This document shows, in pieces, positions 5,533 through 12,451 of a stretch of DNA of 20,960 nt; position 1 is the stretch's first letter, and each line of letters begins with the position of its first letter. The notes beneath the pieces are model-generated. The model was given only the letters and a program-made list of their open reading frames with translations. It made no database searches and had not been told where the DNA came from. The translations under genes and the position numbers were made by a program. Source of the stretch: a virus; IMG/VR virus record IMGVR_UViG_3300017950_000080, positions 1 to 20,960 of that record; one strand, 5' to 3'.

Positions 5533-7238
5533 GTAAATACTGTTTTGATATAGAAACAGACAACTTATTAGAAGAATGTACGAAGGTGCATTGCATAGTA
5601 TTAAAAGATATAGAGACTAAAGAAGTATTAACTTTATCTAACGACCAAGCTATAGACAAACTATGTAATGCTGAACTTATTATCGGACATAATATAATTA
5701 AGTTTGATGTTCCTGTATTAGAAAAATTATATAACTTCAAAACTAAAGCAAAAGTTTTTGACACATTAGTTGCTACCCGTTTGATTTGGTCTGACTTATT
5801 AGAGTCTGATATGAAACGAGTACATACAAAAAATTTTCCTACAAAATTAGTCAACAAGCACAGTTTAAAAGCATGGGGTGTTAGACTAGGAAATTATAAG
5901 CAAGAGTTTGAAACAGACTGGAAAGAATTTTCAAATGAAATGTTAGAATATTGTGTTCAAGATGTAGAAGTGACTTTCAATCTTTACCAAATAATTTTGG
6001 GTAAAAAATATTCGGAAGAATCTTTAAATCTCGAACACTCTGTAGCCACTCTTATATCTAGACAAGAAAGATATGGTGTAATGTTTGACAAAGAAAAAGC
6101 TGTCAAGTTATACGCAGACCTGTCCGGTCAAAGAGATAAGATAACTAAAGAAATGGAAGAAACATTTAAACCTATAGTGGTTAAAAGAGTTTCTGAAAAA
6201 ACTGGTAAGCCATTAAAAGATAAAATTGTAGAGTTCAATCCTTCAAGCAGAATGCATATAGCTGAAAGATTAATTGATAAATACAATTGGAAACCAAAAG
6301 ACTTTACACCAGATGGTAAACCAAAAGTAGATGATACTGTTTTAAATAATTTAGATTATCCAGAAGCAAAACTGTTAGCAAAATATTTTCTTTTAGAAAA
6401 AAGAATTGGAATGTTAGCCGAAGGTAATCAAGCTTATCTAAAACTAGAACGTAATGGTAGAATACATGGAACAGTAAATACAAACAACGCAGTCACAGGC
6501 CGTGCTACTGCAATGAAACCAAACTTACAACAAGTTCCCTCTGTCAATGTTCCTTACGGAAAAGAGTTTAGAGAATTATTTACTGTACCAAAAGGTAAAG
6601 TATTAATCGGAATAGATGTAAGTGGTCTTGAGTTGCGATTGCTTGGACATTACATTGCTAAATTTGATGGTGGTGCATACGCTGACGTTGTAGTCAACGG
6701 TGATATACACACTACTAATCAACACAATGCGGGTTTAGAAACCAGAGACCAAAGTAAGAGATTTTTGTACGCCTGGCTTTACGGTGCGGGAGTTTCAAAA
6801 ATCGCAGAGGTAACTGGCAAAACTAATAAAGAAGCAGCAAAAGTTAAAAAGCGTTTCTTAGATAGATTGCCTGCATTAAATAAATTAATCAAACAAGTAC
6901 AACTTTCTGCTGAACGTGGTTATTTGGTTGGTCTTGATAAAAGACAAATCAAAGTAAGAAATACTTTCAGCGCACTTAACACTTTGTTGCAAGGGGCAGG
7001 CGCAGCCGTTTGTAAACAATGGTTAGTTGAGTTTGATAACACTGTTAAAAACACTTTAGGCGTTCAACAAATATTATGGGTACATGATGAAATACAAGTT
7101 GAGTGTGATGAAGACAAAGCAAAAGAAATAGGAGAGTTGGCTGTCGAATGTATTAAACGAACTGGTGAACACTTCCAATTACGAGTGCCGTTAACAGGCG
7201 AATATAAAATAGGTAACAATTGGAGTGAAACACATTAA
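5529..7238 (+). CDS. DNA polymerase, family A, T7 gp5-like
   Basis: This is the replicative polymerase with 3'-5' proofreading. It has 569 aa, against 704 in T7. The exonuclease domain has Asp7 and Glu9 (FDIETD), Asp60 (KFDVPV) and Tyr141/Asp145 (YCVQD). Polymerase motif A is GIDVSGLELR with Asp363. Motif B is RDQSKRFLYAWLYG with Arg406, Lys410 and Tyr414. Motif C is VHDE at 518-521. The catalytic set is complete. Only about 22 residues (214-235) separate EETF from EFNPSSR, where T7 carries the ~76-residue thioredoxin-binding loop, so that clamp is largely missing. Tyr414 equals T7 Y526 (E. coli F762). The start overlaps the previous stop and the stop overlaps the next start (TAATG). Confidence 0.97.
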   Translation: MSKYCFDIETDNLLEECTKVHCIVLKDIETKEVLTLSNDQAIDKLCNAELIIGHNIIKFDVPVLEKLYNFKTKAKVFDTLVATRLIWSDLLESDMKRVHTKNFPTKLVNKHSLKAWGVRLGNYKQEFETDWKEFSNEMLEYCVQDVEVTFNLYQIILGKKYSEESLNLEHSVATLISRQERYGVMFDKEKAVKLYADLSGQRDKITKEMEETFKPIVVKRVSEKTGKPLKDKIVEFNPSSRMHIAERLIDKYNWKPKDFTPDGKPKVDDTVLNNLDYPEAKLLAKYFLLEKRIGMLAEGNQAYLKLERNGRIHGTVNTNNAVTGRATAMKPNLQQVPSVNVPYGKEFRELFTVPKGKVLIGIDVSGLELRLLGHYIAKFDGGAYADVVVNGDIHTTNQHNAGLETRDQSKRFLYAWLYGAGVSKIAEVTGKTNKEAAKVKKRFLDRLPALNKLIKQVQLSAERGYLVGLDKRQIKVRNTFSALNTLLQGAGAAVCKQWLVEFDNTVKNTLGVQQILWVHDEIQVECDEDKAKEIGELAVECIKRTGEHFQLRVPLTGEYKIGNNWSETH

Positions 7239-7615
7239 TGAAAAACAGTAAATTTGATATTGATTTAAAATATGGACAAGAGCGAGAACAGAAAGTTGTT
7301 TCGTTGTTAGACAAAAATAAAAACAAACTAGAAGTTAAAACAGAAAGAGACTGGTGGGCAAAGACTGGCAACATTGCAATAGAAATTGAGTGTTGGGGTA
7401 AACCTAGTGGTTTAGCTAAAACGGAAGCTGACTATTGGGTTCACATATTAGCAATAGGTAAAGAGGATTATTGTAAATTAATCTTTGAAGTACCAAAACT
7501 TAAAAAGATTGCTGATAAATTTAAAGACAATTTTAAAATGATTGGTGACCACCATGCAAGTAAATGCATTTTAATTCCTTTGAAAGAATTATTCCAATCA
7601 AAAAATTTAACTTAA
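7238..7615 (+). CDS. PD-(D/E)XK-like small nuclease, putative
   Basis: This 125-aa protein follows the polymerase with a 1-nt stop/start overlap. The N-terminal part has a helix with Glu15 and Glu17 (YGQEREQKV), then LEVKTERDWW with Glu32-x-Lys34, then a strand NIAIEIE, GKPSGL, and TEADYWVHIL. A helix with Glu, a beta hairpin with (D/E)-x-K, and a following strand is the core of PD-(D/E)XK nucleases, and very similar small proteins sit next to the polymerase in marine T7-like phages. Cleavage of host DNA or of branched DNA is a possible role. No metal-site Asp is certain, so it could be a catalytically altered member of the fold. Confidence 0.65.
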   Translation: MKNSKFDIDLKYGQEREQKVVSLLDKNKNKLEVKTERDWWAKTGNIAIEIECWGKPSGLAKTEADYWVHILAIGKEDYCKLIFEVPKLKKIADKFKDNFKMIGDHHASKCILIPLKELFQSKNLT

Positions 7616-7616
7616 C

Positions 7617-7630
7617 CAATCCGTAGGAGG
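7617..7630 (+). repeat. Short repeated motif CAATCCGTAGGAGG, copy 2 (contains the exonuclease RBS)
   Basis: This matches 12 of 14 bases at 2188-2201, and both copies follow a gene-ending CTTAA. The AGGAGG at 7625-7630 lies 9 nt before the exonuclease ATG at 7640 and is the strongest Shine-Dalgarno in the replication region. The similarity beyond the ribosome binding site is unexplained. Confidence 0.35.
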
Positions 7631-7639
7631 ATATAATCC

Positions 7640-8386
7640 ATGAAGAGAAGACTCTTAATTGATGGAGACATCATTGCTTACAAAGCATCTACTATGGCAG
7701 AACATAGTATTAAGTGGGAAGACTCAACAGTATGGACATTACACGCTGATGAGAACCAAGGTAAATATAATATTTTATCTGAAATAGAAAACTTAAAAGA
7801 AAATCTAAACGCCAGTAATATAACAATTGCACTAACAGATGGTGTCAACTTTAGAAAAGACATCTTACCTAGCTATAAAGATAACCGTAAAGAAAAACGT
7901 AAACCTTTAATATTAGGGGCAATGAGAAAATGGCTTATAGAAGAATACGATGCAGTCATCTATCCTAATTTAGAGGCAGATGATGTCCTAGGCATACTAG
8001 CTACTGAACCAAATAATAAAGAAGAAAAAATTATTTGTTCTTTAGATAAAGACCTAAGACAAATTCCAGGAAAACTATCACAAGATGGTAGAACTATAAT
8101 TAAACGTTCTAAAACTGAATGTGATTGGTGGCACTTAATCCAAACACTGACTGGAGATTCTGTTGACAATTTTTCTGGCTGTCCAAAAATTGGAATTGTT
8201 ACAGCACAGAAAATATTAAAAGATAAAAAGCTACCTATAAAAGAACAATGGGACTTAGTAATTAAAGCTTACGCAAAAGAAGGATTGCAAGAGCATGATG
8301 CATTACAACAAGCTAGGGTAGCCAGAATACTACGACACGGGGAATACAATAAACAAACACATGAGGTTACACAATGGCAGATTTAA
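7640..8386 (+). CDS. 5'-3' exonuclease, T7 gp6/FEN-like
   Basis: The enzyme degrades duplex DNA from 5' ends, removes RNA primers and helps recycle host nucleotides. It has 248 aa, against about 300 in T7 gp6. Conserved metal-site acids are present in order: Asp8 (IDGDIIAY), Asp67, the YKDNRK block with Lys80 and Arg83, Glu112/Asp114/Asp115 (LEADD), Asp136/Asp138 (SLDKD), and Asp173/Asp176 (TGDSVDN). These are followed by a helix-three-turn-helix, CPKIGIVTAQKIL, that binds duplex DNA. The AGGAGG ribosome binding site supports the start. The 3' end overlaps the DUF3310-like gene by 13 nt. All active-site acids are intact. Confidence 0.93.
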   Translation: MKRRLLIDGDIIAYKASTMAEHSIKWEDSTVWTLHADENQGKYNILSEIENLKENLNASNITIALTDGVNFRKDILPSYKDNRKEKRKPLILGAMRKWLIEEYDAVIYPNLEADDVLGILATEPNNKEEKIICSLDKDLRQIPGKLSQDGRTIIKRSKTECDWWHLIQTLTGDSVDNFSGCPKIGIVTAQKILKDKKLPIKEQWDLVIKAYAKEGLQEHDALQQARVARILRHGEYNKQTHEVTQWQI

Positions 8387-8589
8387 TTAAAGAACCTCCG
8401 CACTACACACAGCATAAAATTGAACCAATCGATTTTATCATAGCAAACAAATTAGATTTTTGTACTGGGAACGTTATCAAATATCTTTTGAGACACACTA
8501 AGAAGAACGGTGTTCAAGATTTATTGAAAGCTAAACAGTACATAGATTTTATTATTAATAAACAACTTAAAAAAACGGAACAGGAATAA
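8374..8589 (+). CDS. DUF3310-like protein, 71 aa
   Basis: This short protein has the DUF3310 pattern: PPHYTQHKIEPIDFI, then LDFCTGNVIKYLLRH, then DLLKAKQYIDFII. The family occurs widely in phages beside nucleotide or replication genes and is sometimes annotated as a nucleotide kinase-like protein, without firm biochemical support. The pattern covers nearly the whole chain, so the gene is complete. It starts inside the exonuclease gene and ends one base before the nrdA ATG, which places it between DNA degradation and dNTP synthesis. A role in nucleotide metabolism is plausible from context only. Confidence 0.82.
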   Translation: MADLIKEPPHYTQHKIEPIDFIIANKLDFCTGNVIKYLLRHTKKNGVQDLLKAKQYIDFIINKQLKKTEQE

Positions 8590-8590
8590 C

Positions 8591-10351
8591 ATGGATTATA
8601 GTAAAGACGCATTATTGTCAGACGCAGGACTGAGAATATTAAAAGATAGATATTTAACTGACGAAGAGAACAGTCCTCAAGAAGCTTTCTATAGAGCATC
8701 GAAAACATTTTCAGATGATACTGCTATGGCTGACAGAATATATTCGTATGCGTCTAATCTATGGTTCATGTTTTCCACTCCTATTTTAACTAATGGTGGA
8801 ACTAAAAGAGGAATGCCTATTTCGTGCTTTCTAAATTATGTTCCAGATAGTCGAATAGGATTAACCGAACACTACACAGAGAATGCATGGTTAGCTACAG
8901 TGGGTGGTGGAATAGGTGGACATTGGGGACACGTTAGAAGTGATGGTTCAGAAACTTCTGGTGGCTCAATCTCTACTGGAAGTATTCCATTTATGCACGT
9001 AGTTGACTCTGAAATGTTAGCATTCTCTCAAGGTAAAACTAGAAGAGGAAGTTATGCAGCATATCAAGATATATCCCACCCAGAAATTGAAGAGTTTATT
9101 GAAATGCGTAAACCAAGTGGGGGTGACGTGCATCGTAAGTGTCTTAATCTTCATCATGGTATTAACATATCTGATAAGTTTATGTCTGTTATTGACAATT
9201 GCACTATTGACCCTAGTGCCGATGATACTTGGGAACTTGTTGACCCACACACAGGAAAAATTGTTAGAAAAATCTCTGCTAAAAAACTATGGCAAAAAAT
9301 TCTTGAGACTAGAGTGGCAACTGGTGAACCTTATATCTGCTACATTGACACAGTGCAAAAGTCTTTGCCGGAGTCTCAGAAGAAAATTGGATTAAAAGTA
9401 CACCACTCAAATCTTTGCAGTGAAATTACATTACCAACCAACGAAGAACGAACAGCTGTTTGCTGTTTGTCTTCTCTTAACTTAGAAAAATATGATGAAT
9501 GGAAAGACAACGATAAGTTCATACCTGATGTCGTGCGTTTTCTCGATAACGTATTGGAGTATTTTATTAATAACGCTACTGATTTTCTGCATCGTGCTAA
9601 GTATTCAGCTATGCGTGAGCGTAGTATTGGACTTGGCACAATGGGTTTCCACTCTTACTTACAAAGTAAAAAGATTCCTTTTGGAAGTGTTTTAGCAAAA
9701 GCACAAAACAATATTATTTTTGAAAATATAAAAAAACAAGCTACGGAAACATCAAAACAATTAGCTGTAGAAAAAGGTGAAGCTCCAGATATGGTTGGCA
9801 CTGGATTACGAAACGCACACTTACTAGCCATTGCACCTAACGCAACAAGCAGTATTATTTGTGGAAGTACCAGTCCATCTATCGAGCCAATCAGAGCAAA
9901 TGTTTATAGTCAAAAAACTATGAGCGGTACATTTTTAATGAAAAATAAATTTTTACAAGCTTTGTTAAAAGAAAAAGGAATTGACAATGACAACACTTGG
10001 AAAAGTATTTTAGCAAAAAGAGGTTCAGTAAAACATTTAGATGAATTGACTGAGTGGGAAAAAGATGTTTTTGCTACAGCTATTGAGATAGACCAACGAT
10101 GGATTATTGACCTAGCTGCAGACAGACAAAAACATATTTGCCAATCTCAAAGTGTAAACATATTTGTACCTGCTGATGTTAATATAAAAGAATTACATTT
10201 GTTACATTTGTCAGCCTGGAAAAAAGGTTTGAAGACACTTTATTATTGCCGTTCAGAGGCAATTAAAAGAGCAGAAATTATATCAACAAAAATTGAAAGG
10301 AAGATTAGACCAGACGCTATTGAAGATGAGTGTCTTGCTTGTCACGCATAA
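8591..10351 (+). CDS. nrdA: Ribonucleotide reductase class I, large (alpha) subunit
   Basis: NrdA reduces ribonucleotides to deoxyribonucleotides with the NrdB radical. It has 586 aa, well short of the 761 of E. coli. The active site is complete: Cys79 (PISCFL), Asn274, Cys276 and Glu278 (SNLCSEI), and Cys291 (VCCLSS), matching E. coli C225, N437, C439, E441 and C462. Tyr551-Tyr552 in TLYYCRSEA are the radical-transfer pair. The C-terminal tail has Cys581 and Cys584 (CLACHA) for re-reduction by thioredoxin or glutaredoxin. The N-terminus begins directly before the catalytic barrel, so the ATP-cone domain is missing and dATP shut-off is not expected. nrdB follows after three small genes. Confidence 0.97.
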   Translation: MDYSKDALLSDAGLRILKDRYLTDEENSPQEAFYRASKTFSDDTAMADRIYSYASNLWFMFSTPILTNGGTKRGMPISCFLNYVPDSRIGLTEHYTENAWLATVGGGIGGHWGHVRSDGSETSGGSISTGSIPFMHVVDSEMLAFSQGKTRRGSYAAYQDISHPEIEEFIEMRKPSGGDVHRKCLNLHHGINISDKFMSVIDNCTIDPSADDTWELVDPHTGKIVRKISAKKLWQKILETRVATGEPYICYIDTVQKSLPESQKKIGLKVHHSNLCSEITLPTNEERTAVCCLSSLNLEKYDEWKDNDKFIPDVVRFLDNVLEYFINNATDFLHRAKYSAMRERSIGLGTMGFHSYLQSKKIPFGSVLAKAQNNIIFENIKKQATETSKQLAVEKGEAPDMVGTGLRNAHLLAIAPNATSSIICGSTSPSIEPIRANVYSQKTMSGTFLMKNKFLQALLKEKGIDNDNTWKSILAKRGSVKHLDELTEWEKDVFATAIEIDQRWIIDLAADRQKHICQSQSVNIFVPADVNIKELHLLHLSAWKKGLKTLYYCRSEAIKRAEIISTKIERKIRPDAIEDECLACHA

Positions 10352-10515
10352 TGCCTAAAAAGAAAAACAATTTACTTAATGAAGTAACACATGAAACAAG
10401 TGCTAAGTATAAAAAAACCAGTATTGGTAAAAACCCTAGCACTAGCATGATGAACAAAAAAAAACGTCAAGGACGTACGAGAAAACAATTAAAAAATAAA
10501 GGACAAGGAAAATGA
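10351..10515 (+). CDS. Small basic hypothetical protein, 54 aa
   Basis: The start ATG overlaps the nrdA stop (TAATG). The in-frame ATG at 10330 lies within nrdA and is less likely. The chain is strongly basic, with KKTSIGKNPSTS, then MNKKKRQGRTRKQLKNKGQGK at its end, and has no Cys or hydrophobic core. It resembles short lysine-rich proteins with a GQG end that I recall from marine phage genomes; no function is known for them. Binding nucleic acid through charge is possible. The stop overlaps the next start (ATGA at 10512-10515), so the gene is part of one translational chain. Confidence 0.65.
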   Translation: MPKKKNNLLNEVTHETSAKYKKTSIGKNPSTSMMNKKKRQGRTRKQLKNKGQGK

Positions 10516-10682
10516 CAAATAGCAGTATATTTGACGACATCGACAAACCTAGAGTTAAATGTTGTGGCGCTCACAAAAAACAAAAACAATCTGTCTTATG
10601 GACAATATACCATACGGTACTTGCAGTAGAACTATTAGTTATAATAATAATTGAAGGTATAGAATTGTGGAGGTCTTTTTAA
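10512..10682 (+). CDS. Small single-span membrane protein, 56 aa
   Basis: The ORF reads MTNSSIFDDIDKPRVKCCGA, then a Lys/Gln-rich HKKQKQ, then a hydrophobic stretch from about residue 28 to 47 that includes LAVELLVIIII, and ends EGIELWRSF. This fits a single membrane helix with a positively charged N-terminal flank, predicting a cytoplasmic N-terminus. A Cys17-Cys18 pair lies before the span. AAGGA just upstream of the ATG and the ATGA and TAATG overlaps with both neighbours support it as a gene. No family is recognised. A lysis or superinfection-exclusion role could be imagined for a small membrane protein, but it sits among nucleotide genes and nothing shows it. Confidence 0.65.
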   Translation: MTNSSIFDDIDKPRVKCCGAHKKQKQSVLWTIYHTVLAVELLVIIIIEGIELWRSF

Positions 10683-11050
10683 TGGAACACCGCCACATAA
10701 TTATTAGAGCGGAAGTTCACAAACCTCCTACTGATATTCGTAAAATAAAAAAATGGATTAAAAAATTAATTGTTTCTATTGGTATGAAACGATTAGGACA
10801 ACCAATTGCTGTCTATTGTAATAAAGAAGGCAACCGTGGACTAACGTGTGTTTCGTGTATTGAAACTTCTCACATTGCTCTGCATTCTTGGGATGAAATA
10901 AATCCAAGTGTAATACAATTAGATGTGTACACTTGTAGTCATTTAAATAAAGAAATTGTTTTTGAATATTTAAATGAGTTTGAACCAATCAATATAAGTT
11001 ACGCACTTTTAGATAGAAAAAATTTAATTAAAGTAGAGGAAGATAAATGA
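10682..11050 (+). CDS. speD: S-adenosylmethionine decarboxylase-like protein (SpeD family)
   Basis: AdoMet decarboxylase makes the aminopropyl donor for spermidine. The 122-aa chain has the size and order of the short prokaryotic form. HIIIRAEV is the first strand, then comes a helix. The core block is TSHIALHSWDE with Ser63 and His68, the positions of the pyruvoyl-forming Ser63 and catalytic His68 of Thermotoga maritima. LDVYTC places Cys85 as the counterpart of its Cys83. The residue before Ser63 is Thr instead of the usual Glu; the Glu is one step earlier. GGAGG at 10669-10673 is 8 nt before this ATG, favouring it over the upstream GTG at 10667. The stop overlaps the nrdB start. The protein could be active or a repurposed member. 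Confidence 0.78.
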   Translation: MEHRHIIIRAEVHKPPTDIRKIKKWIKKLIVSIGMKRLGQPIAVYCNKEGNRGLTCVSCIETSHIALHSWDEINPSVIQLDVYTCSHLNKEIVFEYLNEFEPINISYALLDRKNLIKVEEDK

Positions 11051-11997
11051 GTTTATTAAAATCAAGAGAATATTACAAACCGTTTCAATACCCTTGGGCA
11101 TTTGAAGCTTACGACCAACAACAAAAAATGCATTGGTTACCTAGTGAAGTGCCTTTAGCTGAAGATGTTAGAGATTGGAATGAAAGATTAAATCCAAAAG
11201 AAAAAAATTTAATTACACAAATTTTAAAATTCTTTACTCAAGGCGATGTAGATATTGCTCAAGCTTATCTTGATAATTATATTCCTAAATTCAAACCACC
11301 AGAAATTCGTATGATGCTTTCATCTATAGCTACTAGTGAAGCAAATCATGCACACTCATATTCATTACTTAATGATACAATAGGTTTACCAGACAGTGAG
11401 TATAAAGCTTTTCAAGAATACAAAGCTATGTCTGATAAACACGATTATCTTTTTAGAACTAAAGGTGATGGCATTGAAGGTATGGCCAGAGAACTTGCTA
11501 CCTTTTCTGCTTTTGGAGAAGGCTTACAATTATTTGCATCGTTTGTAATGTTGTTAAATTTTCAACGTTACGGCAAAATGAAGGGAATGTGTCAAATCGT
11601 AACTTGGTCTATAAGAGATGAAAGTCACCACGTAGATTGTTTGATAAAATTATTTCATTCTTTAATTGATGAAAACAAACACATTTGGAATGATGATTTC
11701 AAAAAAACTTTATACGATATTGCTAGAGATATGGTAGCACTAGAAGATAAGTTTATTGATTTAGCATTTGAGCAAGGCGGTGTTGAAGGTATAGAACCTA
11801 ATCAAATTAAACAATACATCAGACATATTGCAGATAGAAGACTACTACAATTAGGATTGAAACCTAATTTTGCTGTAAAAGATAACCCATTGCCTTGGCT
11901 TGATTGGGTTCTAAATGGCGTAGAACATACAAATTTCTTTGAAAATCGTTCTACTGAATATGCTAAAGGCAGTATGACTGGAGATTTATGGGGCTAA
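11047..11997 (+). CDS. nrdB: Ribonucleotide reductase class I, small (beta) subunit
   Basis: NrdB holds the metal-tyrosyl cofactor that starts the NrdA reaction. It has 316 aa, against 376 in E. coli. All cofactor residues align: Asp67 (QGDVD), Glu98 and His101 (SEANHAH), Glu158 (FGEGLQ), and Glu192 and His195 (DESHH), matching E. coli D84, E115, H118, E204, E238 and H241. Tyr105 matches radical Tyr122, so this is a tyrosyl-radical enzyme and not the Phe-containing class Ic type. The C-terminal tail, with Tyr in STEYAKG, supplies radical transfer and NrdA docking. The start overlaps the SpeD-like stop. The candidate promoter for the virion genes begins on the base after its stop codon. Confidence 0.97.
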   Translation: MSLLKSREYYKPFQYPWAFEAYDQQQKMHWLPSEVPLAEDVRDWNERLNPKEKNLITQILKFFTQGDVDIAQAYLDNYIPKFKPPEIRMMLSSIATSEANHAHSYSLLNDTIGLPDSEYKAFQEYKAMSDKHDYLFRTKGDGIEGMARELATFSAFGEGLQLFASFVMLLNFQRYGKMKGMCQIVTWSIRDESHHVDCLIKLFHSLIDENKHIWNDDFKKTLYDIARDMVALEDKFIDLAFEQGGVEGIEPNQIKQYIRHIADRRLLQLGLKPNFAVKDNPLPWLDWVLNGVEHTNFFENRSTEYAKGSMTGDLWG

Positions 11998-12014
11998 TAG
12001 TACCCATATTAGAA
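11998..12014 (+). promoter_or_regulatory. Putative phage RNAP promoter, copy 2 (TAGTACCCATATTAGAA)
   Basis: This matches 16 of 17 bases of the motif at 2208-2224. It fills the 27-bp gap between nrdB and the first gene of the virion module, exactly where T7-like phages switch to late genes. AGAAGGA at 12011-12017 overlaps its end and forms the ribosome binding site of the next gene. Part of the similarity at that end could come from this, but TAGTACCC and TATTAG are outside any ribosome binding function. Confidence 0.6.
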
Positions 12015-12024
12015 GGAAAACAAT

Positions 12025-12222
12025 ATGAATGAACTAGATGATATTCAATTGCCTTACACTGTGGATGAACTTATTAAAACTTTAGACAAAGTTTTTCCAG
12101 AGAAAGCACCAGACTTAAAAGATTCTGAACGTACTGTTTGGCATAAAGCAGGACAAAGAAGTGTAGTCAATTGGTTACTTGAATTAAAAAATAGAAACGA
12201 AAACAATTTATTAGGAGGTTAA
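12025..12222 (+). CDS. Hypothetical protein, 65 aa
   Basis: The chain YTVDELIKTLDKVFPEK, then DLKDSERTVWHKAGQRSVVNWLLELKNR looks like a small all-helical protein with a conserved WxxAGxRxxVxWL core. I recall similar short proteins ahead of the structural genes in other marine T7-like phages, without a known function. It is acidic in the first half and mixed in the second, with no signal peptide or membrane helix. It is the first gene after the candidate late promoter. An AGAAGGA ribosome binding site supports the start. Confidence 0.75.
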   Translation: MNELDDIQLPYTVDELIKTLDKVFPEKAPDLKDSERTVWHKAGQRSVVNWLLELKNRNENNLLGG

Positions 12223-12226
12223 CACT

Positions 12227-12436
12227 ATGTGTATGTCGTCAACAAAAACTGCACCTGTAGTTAAAAGACCTGACCCTAATTTAAAATATGTTGATGGTAA
12301 CATTAACGACCCAAAAGATTCTCCACCAGAAATAGATACAACACCGGTGAAGAAAACAACTAAGAAAAGTAGCGTGTCTCAATCTTCAGATGTTATGACA
12401 AGTCAATCATCTGATTTAACGATACCTCAATATTAA
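12227..12436 (+). CDS. Small virion-associated-like protein with N-terminal MCMSS, paralog 1
   Basis: This 69-aa protein is low in complexity: MCMSSTKTAPVV, proline-rich to about residue 40, then TTKKSS, and SQSSDLTIPQY at the end. It shares its first five residues and a C-terminal DL(T/N)IP motif with the next gene, so the two are probable tandem duplicates. T7 has short disordered virion proteins upstream of the portal (gp6.7, gp7.3); gp6.7 also begins Met-Cys, as does the ejected protein gp14. A role as an ejected or tail-assembly virion protein is inferred from position and these ends. GGAGG at 12215-12219 precedes the ATG. Confidence 0.75.
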   Translation: MCMSSTKTAPVVKRPDPNLKYVDGNINDPKDSPPEIDTTPVKKTTKKSSVSQSSDVMTSQSSDLTIPQY

Positions 12437-12451
12437 TAAGGAGAAATAACT

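Noticed and set aside
5498-5857. Reverse-strand ORF of 119 codons across the start of the polymerase gene
   Set aside because: It is antisense to the conserved exonuclease domain and has no supporting signals.
9054-9395. 113-codon + strand ORF inside nrdA in another frame
   Set aside because: It overlaps codons for the conserved NrdA core and its composition (Leu, Ile and Cys rich) is that of an out-of-frame shadow.
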